Below are positions 25,917 to 34,361 of a DNA stretch of 64,000 nucleotides, piece by piece. Every line of letters begins with the position of its first letter. Position 1 is the stretch's first letter. A program made the translations under genes and the position numbers. This stretch comes from Treponema sp. Lineage in GTDB: Bacteria > Spirochaetota > Spirochaetia > Treponematales > Treponemataceae. Where the stretch lies: positions 1-64,000 of the forward strand of contig JAGCNW010000005.1 of assembly GCA_017645785.1 (NCBI GenBank), read 5' to 3'. The notes beneath the pieces are model-generated. The model was given only the letters and a program-made list of their open reading frames with translations. It was not told the DNA's origin and did no database searches.

Positions 25917-26470
25917 AAGTCCTTCTTTACATGGCCGTTTCGATTGACGGAATCGCGGCGCTTGACAGCGAGCGGGGAATTCAGGAATACGGCTCAAAGG
26001 AAGACCATAAATTCTTCATAAACGCGTCCAAAAAGTGCGACGCGGTCATTATGGGAAAAAACACCGCCTTTTGCAAAATTGACGGCGTTCCCAACATAAT
26101 TTTGACCCATTCGGCAAAGGATTGCCGGGTCGAGCCCGGCAATGACAGCGTGTCATGCTCGCGCTTGACGCGGGCATCTTTTGACGACAACAATCGTATC
26201 TACCTTTCCGGGGCGGCCCAAGAAATCTATGACAAAGTCCAGACCCTGGGCTTTAAAAAAGTGGCGCTTTTGGGCGGCCCGGCCACAAACCTGAATTTTT
26301 TGCGCGCCGGCTTGGTTGACGAAATCTTTTTGACGGTCGAGCCGGTTACGATAGGCCAGGGCATCCACTTTTTGAACGAGGCGCTTGTCTCAAAATGGAC
26401 TTTGGCGGACGTTAAGAAGCTCAACAAGAGCGGAACAATCGTTCTCCACTATAAAAAGATTGCGTTATAA
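25913..26470 (+). CDS. RibD C-terminal/dihydrofolate reductase-like protein
   Basis: A 185-residue reductase of the RibD-C/DHFR-like fold. It begins [16 protein letters not shown], with VIMGKNTA and a nucleotide-binding [29 protein letters not shown]. Coupling to folE suggests a pterin or folate reductase, though riboflavin-type reduction is also possible. Residues about 70-90 ([11 protein letters not shown] then [10 protein letters not shown]) are encoded by two palindromic repeats (26120-26180) inserted in frame between LTHSAK and [11 protein letters not shown]. This loop region is not expected to be conserved, so activity may survive. Confidence 0.8.
   Translation: MKVLLYMAVSIDGIAALDSERGIQEYGSKEDHKFFINASKKCDAVIMGKNTAFCKIDGVPNIILTHSAKDCRVEPGNDSVSCSRLTRASFDDNNRIYLSGAAQEIYDKVQTLGFKKVALLGGPATNLNFLRAGLVDEIFLTVEPVTIGQGIHFLNEALVSKWTLADVKKLNKSGTIVLHYKKIAL
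26120..26146. repeat. Class A palindrome inside coding sequence
   Basis: Arms ATTGCCGGG and CCCGGCAAT around TCGAG, the same sequence as the rejoined arms of the copy at 41304. Here it is read in frame as part of the RibD-C protein. Confidence 0.85.
26152..26180. repeat. Second class A palindrome inside coding sequence
   Basis: GTCATGCTCGCG and CGCGGGCATCTT around CTTGA, directly after the first copy. It resembles the free-standing copy at 22325. The reading frame of the host gene stays open through both. Confidence 0.8.
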
Positions 26471-26488
26471 TTAAAAATGTGATATAAT
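26460..26488 (+). promoter_or_regulatory. Promoter of STAS gene, probably leaderless
   Basis: TTGCGT (26460-26465, within the end of the reductase gene), 17-base spacer, TATAAT (26483-26488), nine bases to the ATG at 26498. Confidence 0.75.
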
Positions 26489-26497
26489 AGAAAAACT

Positions 26498-26797
26498 ATG
26501 GATATACAGCAAACAAAAGACGGAAACAAATTGACGGTCACACTTTCTGGCCGCTTGGACACCACCACAGCTCCCCAATTGGAAGAGGCCCTTGCCTCAG
26601 CCTTGGACGGCGTGACTGATTTGGTTTTTGACTTCAATCAAATTCAATACATTTCTTCGGCGGGCTTGCGCATTTTGCTCAACACGCAAAAGAAAATCAG
26701 CGCGGCCGGCGGCTCGATGAAATTGGTCGGCGTGAACGATGTCGTTCGCGAAGTATTTGAAGTGACAGGCTTTATCAACATTCTTTCAGTTGAGTAG
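26498..26797 (+). CDS. STAS-domain anti-sigma factor antagonist
   Basis: A 99-residue stand-alone STAS protein of the RsbV/SpoIIAA type. The core LTVTLSGRLDTTTAPQLEE (of which only the pattern matters) and YISSAGLRILL are clear; Ser54, or neighbouring Ser53, is the expected phosphorylation site. In partner switching the unphosphorylated form binds and neutralises the kinase/anti-sigma factor, and the kinase inactivates it by phosphorylation. The likely kinase lies at 28055 and the likely phosphatase at 32721. The 3' end overlaps the next gene by eight bases. Confidence 0.9.
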   Translation: MDIQQTKDGNKLTVTLSGRLDTTTAPQLEEALASALDGVTDLVFDFNQIQYISSAGLRILLNTQKKISAAGGSMKLVGVNDVVREVFEVTGFINILSVE

Positions 26798-28049
26798 TTT
26801 TAGCGCTGCAAAAAGGGCGGCGTTGGCGCGCTTGGCGCTTCTTTTGCCGTTTTTATTTTTGTCGTGCGTTTCCCAAGACGCCGGGACTGTCTTTACAAAA
26901 GTCCAGGCGCCCGCAAGCGCGGATCGCCTTAAAGGCGTTTGGGTTGCCACGATAAGCGGAAACTATCCCCGGCAAAAGACCGCGGACGCCCAGTCGCTAA
27001 AGACCGACTGCGACTTTGTCGTAGACGAATGCGCGCGGCTTGGCTTTAACGCGATTTTTTTTCAAGCGCGTCCTTCGTGCGACGCCCTTTACGATTCAAA
27101 AATTTTCCCTTGGAGCGCTTGGCTTACCGGCCAAGAAGGACTCGCGCCAACAGGCGCCTTTGACCCCTTGGCCTACATCTGCGAGGCCGCCCACAAAAAA
27201 AACATTGCGCTGCACGCTTGGATAAATCCCTACAGAATCAAGGCAAAAAAAGGCCAAGCCCTTTCGGAGCTTTTGGAAACCAGGCCCGCGCTTAAGCCTT
27301 TGGAAAAATTCATTTTGCCTTGTTCCGACGGAAACTTTTACCTTGACCCGGGCGAGCCAAAGGTCCGCGCGCTTGTCGTGAGCGGCGCGAAAGAAATTAT
27401 GCAAAACTACGACGTTGACGGCCTTCACATAGACGATTACTTTTATCCCCAGGCCGGCGTCGACGATTCCGCCTCCTACAATAAATACGGAGCGGACGAC
27501 AGCCTGGAAGACTTTAGGCGGCAAAGCGTGAACCTTTTGGTAAAGGAGCTTTTTTGCATGGTCCACGAGCAAAAGCCCGGAGCCGTCTTTGGAGTTTCGC
27601 CCTTTGGCATTTGGGGCAACAAGGGAAAGGACAATCCCTTTGGTTCCCAAACAAGGGGAACGGAATCCTACAAGGCGCATTGCGCCGACACGGTGGCGTG
27701 GATTCAAATGGAATGCGTGGACTATATAATTCCCCAAATTTACTGGGAACGGGGCAACAAGGCGGCGGACTACACGGAACTGGTCTCTTGGTGGAACAGG
27801 GCGGTGGAGTCAAGCGACGTGCGCCTTTACATAGGAATGGCCGACTACAAGGCCGCCGCCGCGATTAAGTCCGGCAATGAAAAAAGTCCTTGGCTTGGAA
27901 CCGACGAGCTTAAGGCCCAGTTGGAGCTGAACAAAACGCTGAAAAACGTCGCGGGCGAGGTTCACTTTAACTTTGATTCCGTTATGGATCCCGACATCCG
28001 CCCCCTTTACGAAAATCTTGCAAATAACGCTTTTGCGGAGTATAATTGA
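26790..28049 (+). CDS. GHL10-family lipoprotein (YngK-like)
   Basis: A 419-residue predicted lipoprotein of the glycosyl-hydrolase-like family 10 (formerly DUF187). The N-terminus has a hydrophobic stretch ending LPFLFLSC. The catalytic-domain pattern is RLKGVWVATISGNYP, GFNAIFFQARPSCDALY, HAWINPYRI and DVDGLHIDDYFYP. Such proteins are suspected to act on cell-wall or surface glycans. The TTG start at 26790 overlaps the STAS gene and lacks its own SD, so translation is probably coupled; a start a few codons later is possible. It lies between antagonist and kinase genes, hinting at an envelope role. Confidence 0.8.
   Translation: MSSFSAAKRAALARLALLLPFLFLSCVSQDAGTVFTKVQAPASADRLKGVWVATISGNYPRQKTADAQSLKTDCDFVVDECARLGFNAIFFQARPSCDALYDSKIFPWSAWLTGQEGLAPTGAFDPLAYICEAAHKKNIALHAWINPYRIKAKKGQALSELLETRPALKPLEKFILPCSDGNFYLDPGEPKVRALVVSGAKEIMQNYDVDGLHIDDYFYPQAGVDDSASYNKYGADDSLEDFRRQSVNLLVKELFCMVHEQKPGAVFGVSPFGIWGNKGKDNPFGSQTRGTESYKAHCADTVAWIQMECVDYIIPQIYWERGNKAADYTELVSWWNRAVESSDVRLYIGMADYKAAAAIKSGNEKSPWLGTDELKAQLELNKTLKNVAGEVHFNFDSVMDPDIRPLYENLANNAFAEYN
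28018..28046 (+). promoter_or_regulatory. Promoter of anti-sigma kinase operon, leaderless
   Basis: TTGCAA (28018-28023), 17-base spacer, TATAAT (28041-28046), eight bases before the ATG at 28055. It is embedded in the 3' end of the GHL10 gene. Confidence 0.8.
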
Positions 28050-28054
28050 ACATT

Positions 28055-28459
28055 ATGGCAAAACTTACTGTTGAGGCGACAAGAGAGAATACAGGCAAGG
28101 TTTCGGCCTTTGTCGAAGCCGAGTTGGAAAAGCTTGAATGTCCCATGAAAGAGCTGGCTCAAATTAACATCGCCGTTGACGAATTGTATTGCAACATCGC
28201 CTCTTATGCCTATCCCGATTCGCAGGGGACGGCTGACATCACCGTGCAAAGTCCGCAAGACAATACGGTTGCCATAACTTTTGAGGATGGCGGCGTTCCC
28301 TACGACCCGTTAAAAAAGCCCGACCCCGACGTTACCCTTAGCGCGGATGAACGCAAGATTGGCGGCTTGGGAATTTATATCGTAAAAAAAACGATGGACT
28401 CAGTGGAATACAAGTATCAAGACAATAAGAACGTCTTGACCATAACAAAAAAATGGTGA
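28055..28459 (+). CDS. RsbW-like serine kinase/anti-sigma factor
   Basis: A 134-residue HATPase_c_2 protein. The N box is QINIAVDELYCNIASYAYP (Glu43, Asn47), the G1 box FEDGGVPYDP and the G2 box GGLGIYIVKKTMD. This is the kinase of partner-switching systems, expected to phosphorylate the STAS protein at 26498 and to hold a sigma factor or other target. No sigma factor gene is present in the window, so the target is unknown. The ATG at 28055 fits the promoter; a TTG at 28046 would fall on the -10 box. Six bases separate it from the next gene. Confidence 0.9.
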   Translation: MAKLTVEATRENTGKVSAFVEAELEKLECPMKELAQINIAVDELYCNIASYAYPDSQGTADITVQSPQDNTVAITFEDGGVPYDPLKKPDPDVTLSADERKIGGLGIYIVKKTMDSVEYKYQDNKNVLTITKKW

Positions 28460-28465
28460 GGGCCT

Positions 28466-29833
28466 ATGAGCGAAGAATTTGATGTAGAGCGAGAGCACAA
28501 TGAAGAGTATTTTTACGTTCACGGAAAAGACGTTTATTCCACTCAAAGCATTTTGGCCTCTCTTGGGGTCAAGCAAGAGGACACGATTTACAAAGACTCT
28601 TCCAACGACTTTATCCGCTGGCCATTTAGCGCCGCAGATTTTTTCGAGGCTGTGTCGGACAAGGCTCCCGACGTCGCCGAGTTGGAAAGCTCCTTGCAGG
28701 GCGACGACAAAGTTCAAGTTGAAAAAATAAACGCCGAGATAAAGGGCTACAAGGATTCCGGCAACACAGTCGCCAACCAAGACCGCATCAAGGAACTGCG
28801 CGCGCAAAAAAAAGAATTGCTGGCAAAGGCGGCGCTCAAGGCGGACGGAGCGAAAATTTCTTTGGTTTACAAAACTTTCGTTCAAATAAACGACAGCAAA
28901 ATGGTGGAGCAAAAGCTTCCGCAATTCAAGGATGTCAAGTGGCCCTACAAAGACCAAATGCCTTACTTTACGGCCGGCTTGGAAGACTTCGCCGCCGCCG
29001 TCGCCCGCGGGGAGCCTACAGCCATAACCGGCGGCCCCTGCTTTTTTGGCGAGCACGAAGTTGACATGATTTTTACCCTCAAGGACGGAAGCCAAAAGGT
29101 TTACGACTTTACAACCCGCCGCCGCAACGCAGGCGACAAGGTTTCGCTTGAGGCGGAATACACAAAGGAAAACGCGGACGAGGTTGTGGACGTTTCGTTT
29201 GTGAGCCACAAAAAACTTTTGACCACAGAAGAATACGACAGCATCCTCTACTTGTTCGAACTTGCGCAAGCCACAAAAAGCGCGCTCACGCTTCCGATTG
29301 TAGACGGCTCTTATTTAAAGTATTTGGATGCGATGATCGAGCCGCTTCCAATAGAGGTTCGCGTTCGCGCGCGCAAGCAATTCCGCCAAGTCGCAAAGCC
29401 CATCATTGAAATGTACCGGAAACTTTTTGATGTTTTGAAAAAAAAGTATCCGGACGTAAAAGAAACTTTTATTATGACTGGCGAGGACAAGGAGCTTCTT
29501 GAAACTTTTTACAGCAAGCGCGAGCCTTTTGTCGAAAAGCCTTCGACCCGCAGAATAATCTCTGGCATAAAAGAAAAAATTGATTCGGTAAAGGATTACA
29601 TAACGCTCCCCGCGCTTCCCCTTTACTTTTTGGGAATAAAGAACGTTCTCGAAGTTGACTACATCGGCGAGACCGACTCCTTTTGGAAGTGCCGAAAAAT
29701 GCACAAGGGCGAGATGAACCTGAGCGCGCTTTTGTATCCGATAAAGATAAGCGCGGACGGTTGGCGCTCGATTTTCTCTACGGACCTTCAGTACAAGGAA
29801 TATATAGAGAGGGATGATTATGGCAAGCGCTAA
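28466..29833 (+). CDS. Unrecognised 455-residue soluble protein in signalling operon
   Basis: I do not recognise this protein. It has no signal peptide or membrane segment and is strongly charged. A Lys/Glu/Ala-rich helical stretch (about 75-125) suggests a short coiled coil. The rest mixes alpha and beta segments, with notable motifs AITGGPCFFGEHEVDMIF (about 189-206), YDFTTRRRNAG and a C-terminal LPLYFLGIKNVLEVDYIG. It has a good SD (GGTGAGGG), follows the anti-sigma kinase by six bases and overlaps the next gene, so it is very likely part of the same pathway, perhaps as target or adaptor. Confidence 0.8.
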   Translation: MSEEFDVEREHNEEYFYVHGKDVYSTQSILASLGVKQEDTIYKDSSNDFIRWPFSAADFFEAVSDKAPDVAELESSLQGDDKVQVEKINAEIKGYKDSGNTVANQDRIKELRAQKKELLAKAALKADGAKISLVYKTFVQINDSKMVEQKLPQFKDVKWPYKDQMPYFTAGLEDFAAAVARGEPTAITGGPCFFGEHEVDMIFTLKDGSQKVYDFTTRRRNAGDKVSLEAEYTKENADEVVDVSFVSHKKLLTTEEYDSILYLFELAQATKSALTLPIVDGSYLKYLDAMIEPLPIEVRVRARKQFRQVAKPIIEMYRKLFDVLKKKYPDVKETFIMTGEDKELLETFYSKREPFVEKPSTRRIISGIKEKIDSVKDYITLPALPLYFLGIKNVLEVDYIGETDSFWKCRKMHKGEMNLSALLYPIKISADGWRSIFSTDLQYKEYIERDDYGKR

Positions 29834-32696
29834 ATCCAAGGTTTTTATTTTTGTATTGACACTTTTGGCTGTATGCTTTGGAGCCGTGTCCTTTTTGAAC
29901 AGGGACAGAATTGAATTTCCGCTAAAAAAATCGCTTGAATACCAAGAGCCGTATATTGTCCGCGACGCAGGAAGCTTGCGCTATGTTTTGGACAAGCAGC
30001 GCACAAGAATCATCGCGGTTGACAAAAAAACGAATGTAGTGAAATGCGTTTTGCCGCGCGGCTATGACGACGCCGACCGCTTTTATTACGCCGACGATTT
30101 TATGGTCGACGAGAAGGGCTGGGTTTATGTAAAGGAAGGCGCTTGGGACGGAAACAGAATTTCGCGCGAGGCCGTTTTGGTTTACGACGAGGAAGGCCGC
30201 TACAAGGCCACTTACCTTGACATAAAGCATTCGTCGGTTACAAACAAGCACAAGATGATGCTGCTTTCCGTTCAAAATGGAAAGATTGTTTGCTCCTTCA
30301 AAAACAACAAGTCTATTGGAATCACGCGCCTTGACCTTCAAAGCGGAGACAAGGTAAAGGAAGAATATCCTTTTGAAAACGCCTATGACTTTGTGGCCGA
30401 CATGTCCTTGGACGGAGAGGGGAACGTTTATTTGTTGGACAAGGCCGGACAAATTTTTGTCCTTAAAAAAGACAGGGGCTTTGTCCGAGTTTACAAGGGC
30501 GGCGACGACGAATACCTAAACTGGATCGAGCCGTCCGGTTCGGAAAAACTTTTGTGCGCCGAGCTTTATTCCGACAGCGTGATTGAGCTGAACTTGCAAA
30601 ACGGTCAAAAGCGGATTGTGCTTGACAACGCCGGCTCTGTGACTGTGACTCCCGTTTCTTTTTCAAGCATGGAGACGCCAAAAAAGAACGGCGAAATGAT
30701 TAGGAGAGAAGTCGCTATTTTGGCGGCCCTTGCCATTTTTCTGTTGAGCGCGTTTTTGCTTGTCCTTAAAATTGTGCTTTCTTTCTTTAGGAGCCAAGTG
30801 AAGGTAATTCAGCGCATCAGCGTTTACGTCACCCTTGTAATTTTAATTGTGGCGGGAACTATCACTTACAAGCTGACCGGAGAGTTTTCAAAAGTCATGC
30901 GCGTCCAGATTTTGGCGCAAATGGAAAACATGGCCTATTCCGTGGCCAACACGATAAGGCCTTCCACCTTGGATTCAATCCAGACCGCCGCCGACTTCGC
31001 TTCTCCCGAATACAGGGAGATGATTGACAACATGCAGAGCATCATCGACCCGACTCTGGACATAAACAAAAACGTTTACTGCGACATCTTTAAGTATGAC
31101 GAAAGACGTGGAGCCTACGCCTGCGCCTACCTTGACCAAGCGATCGGAACTTACTTTCCGCTTACCCAGGGAGAGGCCGAAGAAATAAAGCAAATCTACG
31201 AAACTTCCCGTTCCGTAAGGTCAAGCAAGGACGACACCTCGGCGTCCTACACTTATGTTTCCGTTCCTGTCGTGAACGATTTTGGCCGCGTTTGCGGAGT
31301 CGTTTCGGTTATGACCGAAAACTTTATGTTGACTGACCAAATCAGCGACATGAAAAAGAACGTTTTGCTTGGAATCGTAGTCACTCTGATTTTTGTTTGG
31401 CTTGCGATGGGCGAAGCGCTTTCTTACATCCTTTCAAAATCCCAGGCGCAAATGGACGAGGAGAAGAAAATCGCGCGCGGCGAAAAGGTCGAAAAATCTT
31501 TCCCGCATTACTACATACGCGTTATGGTCTTCGCGCTCTTCGCGGCCTACAACATGACGACAACCTTCTTGCCTATGGTAATAGCCAAAGGCGCCTTTGA
31601 GTCCTTGGGCGATGCGGGCGGAACTTTGGCCGCGGCTCTTCCGATTTCGGTAAACCTCTTTATAATCGGCTTGATGGCGCTCTTTTGCGAAGGCTTCATT
31701 CGCCGCGCCGGCTGCCGAAAAATTGTGGTCATAGGCGCCGTTCTTTCGGCCTTGAGCAACCTTTTGATTTTTGTCCTTCCGACAAATTACGCCGCGCTCT
31801 TTTTGGCCTTGATTATTGACGGAATCGGCGTAGGCCTCACCACAAATTCCTTGTACCTTATGGTTTCGCAAATCCCCGACGCAAAGAACAGAACTTCGGG
31901 CTACACAGCCTACAACGGAGCGCAAGTTTCGGGAATCAACTTTGGAATGTTGTGCGGCGCCGCGCTTGTTTCAAGCATGGGCCGCCGTTTGATCTTCCCC
32001 TTGGTTTCTGTCATGTGGATTGTGACCGCCTTGATTTTTGTGGCCTTTTGGAAATCATTGGGCCTCGCTTCCGGAAAGGTTAAGGAAGAAAGCAGAAAAA
32101 AGACGGACGCCAAACGCATCCTTGGCTTCTTGCGCCACCGCCGCGTTTGGTCTTACATCCTTCTAGTCCAGGCGCCCTTTGCCTTGATGGGAAGCTTTGT
32201 TTACTATTACTTGCCCCTTTATTCCGACGCCAACGGATTGAGCGAAGTTTTGGTCGCGGCCTTGATGATGCTCTATTCGATTTTTGCCATATACCTAGGA
32301 AATGGTCTTACAAAATGGGTTATCCAAAAGACCGGCCCTGTAAGCCCTTACGCGGCTGTCGTTTTGAGCGCGGCTGCGCTTTTGGCCTTTGCCTTGACAG
32401 GAAGCTTTGTCGGCTTGCTCGCGGCGATTTTCCTTTTGGGCTTGGCAAACGGTTTTGGCCGTTCCGTCCAACAGGCGCAGTTCTCGATGCTCGAAGAGTG
32501 CGAGAATTACGGCGTTCCCGAAGCGATGGGCATTTTCAACTTCACCGACTTTATCGGCCAGTCATTTGGTCCCGCCGTTATGGGCGCCATCTTCCTTTCA
32601 AAGAGCATGGGCGCTTCGACAGTCGTCTTTGCGATCGTCTTGGCGCTTGTAAGCGTCGCTCACGTTGCAGTTAATTTGACAAAGAGAAATAAATAG
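29820..32696 (+). CDS. Sensor-MFS fusion membrane protein
   Basis: A 958-residue protein with an uncommon layout. It has a membrane segment (8-26), then a large region of repeated beta-strand units resembling NHL/propeller blades (about 35-285; VYVKEGAWDGNRISREAV, NVYLLDKAGQIFVL). Two membrane segments follow (about 296-322 and 332-353), then a Cache-like extracytoplasmic domain (about 360-510), one more membrane segment, and a C-terminal major facilitator domain of about 12 helices (563-958). The start at 29820 is preferred over 29814 because GAGGG then has correct spacing. It probably senses a ligand and transports or signals to the phosphatase encoded next. Confidence 0.8.
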   Translation: MASAKSKVFIFVLTLLAVCFGAVSFLNRDRIEFPLKKSLEYQEPYIVRDAGSLRYVLDKQRTRIIAVDKKTNVVKCVLPRGYDDADRFYYADDFMVDEKGWVYVKEGAWDGNRISREAVLVYDEEGRYKATYLDIKHSSVTNKHKMMLLSVQNGKIVCSFKNNKSIGITRLDLQSGDKVKEEYPFENAYDFVADMSLDGEGNVYLLDKAGQIFVLKKDRGFVRVYKGGDDEYLNWIEPSGSEKLLCAELYSDSVIELNLQNGQKRIVLDNAGSVTVTPVSFSSMETPKKNGEMIRREVAILAALAIFLLSAFLLVLKIVLSFFRSQVKVIQRISVYVTLVILIVAGTITYKLTGEFSKVMRVQILAQMENMAYSVANTIRPSTLDSIQTAADFASPEYREMIDNMQSIIDPTLDINKNVYCDIFKYDERRGAYACAYLDQAIGTYFPLTQGEAEEIKQIYETSRSVRSSKDDTSASYTYVSVPVVNDFGRVCGVVSVMTENFMLTDQISDMKKNVLLGIVVTLIFVWLAMGEALSYILSKSQAQMDEEKKIARGEKVEKSFPHYYIRVMVFALFAAYNMTTTFLPMVIAKGAFESLGDAGGTLAAALPISVNLFIIGLMALFCEGFIRRAGCRKIVVIGAVLSALSNLLIFVLPTNYAALFLALIIDGIGVGLTTNSLYLMVSQIPDAKNRTSGYTAYNGAQVSGINFGMLCGAALVSSMGRRLIFPLVSVMWIVTALIFVAFWKSLGLASGKVKEESRKKTDAKRILGFLRHRRVWSYILLVQAPFALMGSFVYYYLPLYSDANGLSEVLVAALMMLYSIFAIYLGNGLTKWVIQKTGPVSPYAAVVLSAAALLAFALTGSFVGLLAAIFLLGLANGFGRSVQQAQFSMLEECENYGVPEAMGIFNFTDFIGQSFGPAVMGAIFLSKSMGASTVVFAIVLALVSVAHVAVNLTKRNK

Positions 32697-32720
32697 CTTT
32701 TGTTTATGGAGAATATTTTT

Positions 32721-34361
32721 ATGGATGAGAAAAAGACAAAGAAAAAATTGCAAACAAGCCTTTTGATTGCGGTTGAAATTTTTACGATCATGCTTAGCGT
32801 TTGCCTTGGAATCATCGGCTACAAAACTTACTATAATGGCATGATCCAAAAATACATGGATTATGAAGAAGCCGTTTTGAATTTGGCTGCCAATGGCATT
32901 GACTGGGACGCAGTTGAAATTTCGATTGTCTCCGGAAAACAGGATGCCGCGCACAAGGCCTTGAGCGAACGCCTTGACTTTGTAAAGAGCAACTCCGAAA
33001 TTGATTGGCTTTACATGATTGAACCGCTCAACGACAGCGACAAAGACAACATGAAATACATTTGCACCGGCAACACCGCCCAAGACTACGCCAGCGGAAT
33101 GACCAACCGTTTGGGCGATTTGAGCGGAACGGAATTTCCCGCCGAGGTGGCCAGGCAGTATCTGGCCTTTTACAAGAACAGCAAGCCCGGCGAATACTGG
33201 TATTATCCCAACAAAACCGAGTGGGGAAGCGTGTTCACGACTTCAATTGTAATCCGCAATTCAATCGGAAGAACCTTGGGCGTCTTGAGCGTTGACATCA
33301 ACATGTCCGACATCGACGCGATGATTCGCATTTATCCGCTAAAACTTCTTTTTGCGGGCTTTGTTTGCGCCGCGGTCTTTATCCTTATTCTTATCCTTTG
33401 GCTCAACCGCCGCTTGATTCACCCGTTAAAGTCCCTGCAAAATTCCGCCGTTGACTTTGTTTCAAAGGCTAGCGGAGATGACGTCGAAAGCCTCAACTTT
33501 GAAGATCCCAATATCAAGACGCAGGACGAAATTCAAAGCCTTTCAAACGCGTTGGTCACGATGGCAAGCGACACAAAGCAGTACATGCAAAAGCTTATCC
33601 ACGAGACCGCCGAGCGCGAACGAATCTCCGCCGACCTCAACGTAGCCGCGCAAATCCAAAGCGACATGCTGCCCCACGTATTCCCGCAGAGGGACGACAT
33701 CGACCTTTACGCTTCGATGAATCCAGCCAAGGAAGTTGGCGGCGACTTCTACGACTTCTTCTTTGTCGACGAAGACCACTTGGCCCTTGTAATCGCCGAC
33801 GTTTCGGGAAAGGGCGTTCCGGCCTCGCTCTTTATGGTAATCGCAAAAACGATCATCAAAAACCGCGCGCTTTCTGGAAGCGTTCCGTCGTCCGCGCAAA
33901 TATTGCATGACGCGAACAACCAGCTTTGCGAAGGAAACGAGGCGGGCCTCTTTGTAACCGCATGGCTCGGCATCTTGGACTTGAACACAGGAATCGTAAC
34001 CGCCGCCAACGCCGGCCACGAGTTCCCCGCCGTCCGCCAGCCGGGCAAAAACTTTGAGCTTGTTCAGGACAAGCACGGCCTTGTTTTGGCCGGCTTTGAA
34101 GGCTCGACTTACACCGACTACGAAATCAAGTTGGAAAAGGGCGCTACGCTTTTTGTTTACACAGACGGCGTTCCCGAAGCGACAAACGGCGCCAACGAGT
34201 TGTTCGAATTTGAGCGCATGAAGGTGGCCTTGAACATCAAGCCCGACGCGGAGCCAAAAGAATTGCTTCCGATCGTCCGCGCCGAGGTTGACAAATTTGT
34301 CGGCGCGGCGCCGCAGTTTGACGACCTTACGATGTTGGCCGTCCGCTACAAGGGCAGATAA
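32721..34361 (+). CDS. RsbU-like membrane PP2C phosphatase
   Basis: A 546-residue phosphatase. It has membrane helix 1 (about 12-38), an extracytoplasmic Cache-like domain, membrane helix 2 (210-230), a HAMP-like segment (232-290) and a SpoIIE/PP2C domain. Metal-binding motifs are intact: EVGGDFYDFF, IADVSGKGVPASLF, TDGVPEAT and FDDLTMLAV. It should dephosphorylate the STAS antagonist in response to an external signal. The ATG at 32721 has GGAG nine bases upstream; in-frame starts at 32700 and 32706 lack one. Its stop overlaps the start of a peptide-permease gene, linking signalling to import. Confidence 0.9.
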   Translation: MDEKKTKKKLQTSLLIAVEIFTIMLSVCLGIIGYKTYYNGMIQKYMDYEEAVLNLAANGIDWDAVEISIVSGKQDAAHKALSERLDFVKSNSEIDWLYMIEPLNDSDKDNMKYICTGNTAQDYASGMTNRLGDLSGTEFPAEVARQYLAFYKNSKPGEYWYYPNKTEWGSVFTTSIVIRNSIGRTLGVLSVDINMSDIDAMIRIYPLKLLFAGFVCAAVFILILILWLNRRLIHPLKSLQNSAVDFVSKASGDDVESLNFEDPNIKTQDEIQSLSNALVTMASDTKQYMQKLIHETAERERISADLNVAAQIQSDMLPHVFPQRDDIDLYASMNPAKEVGGDFYDFFFVDEDHLALVIADVSGKGVPASLFMVIAKTIIKNRALSGSVPSSAQILHDANNQLCEGNEAGLFVTAWLGILDLNTGIVTAANAGHEFPAVRQPGKNFELVQDKHGLVLAGFEGSTYTDYEIKLEKGATLFVYTDGVPEATNGANELFEFERMKVALNIKPDAEPKELLPIVRAEVDKFVGAAPQFDDLTMLAVRYKGR

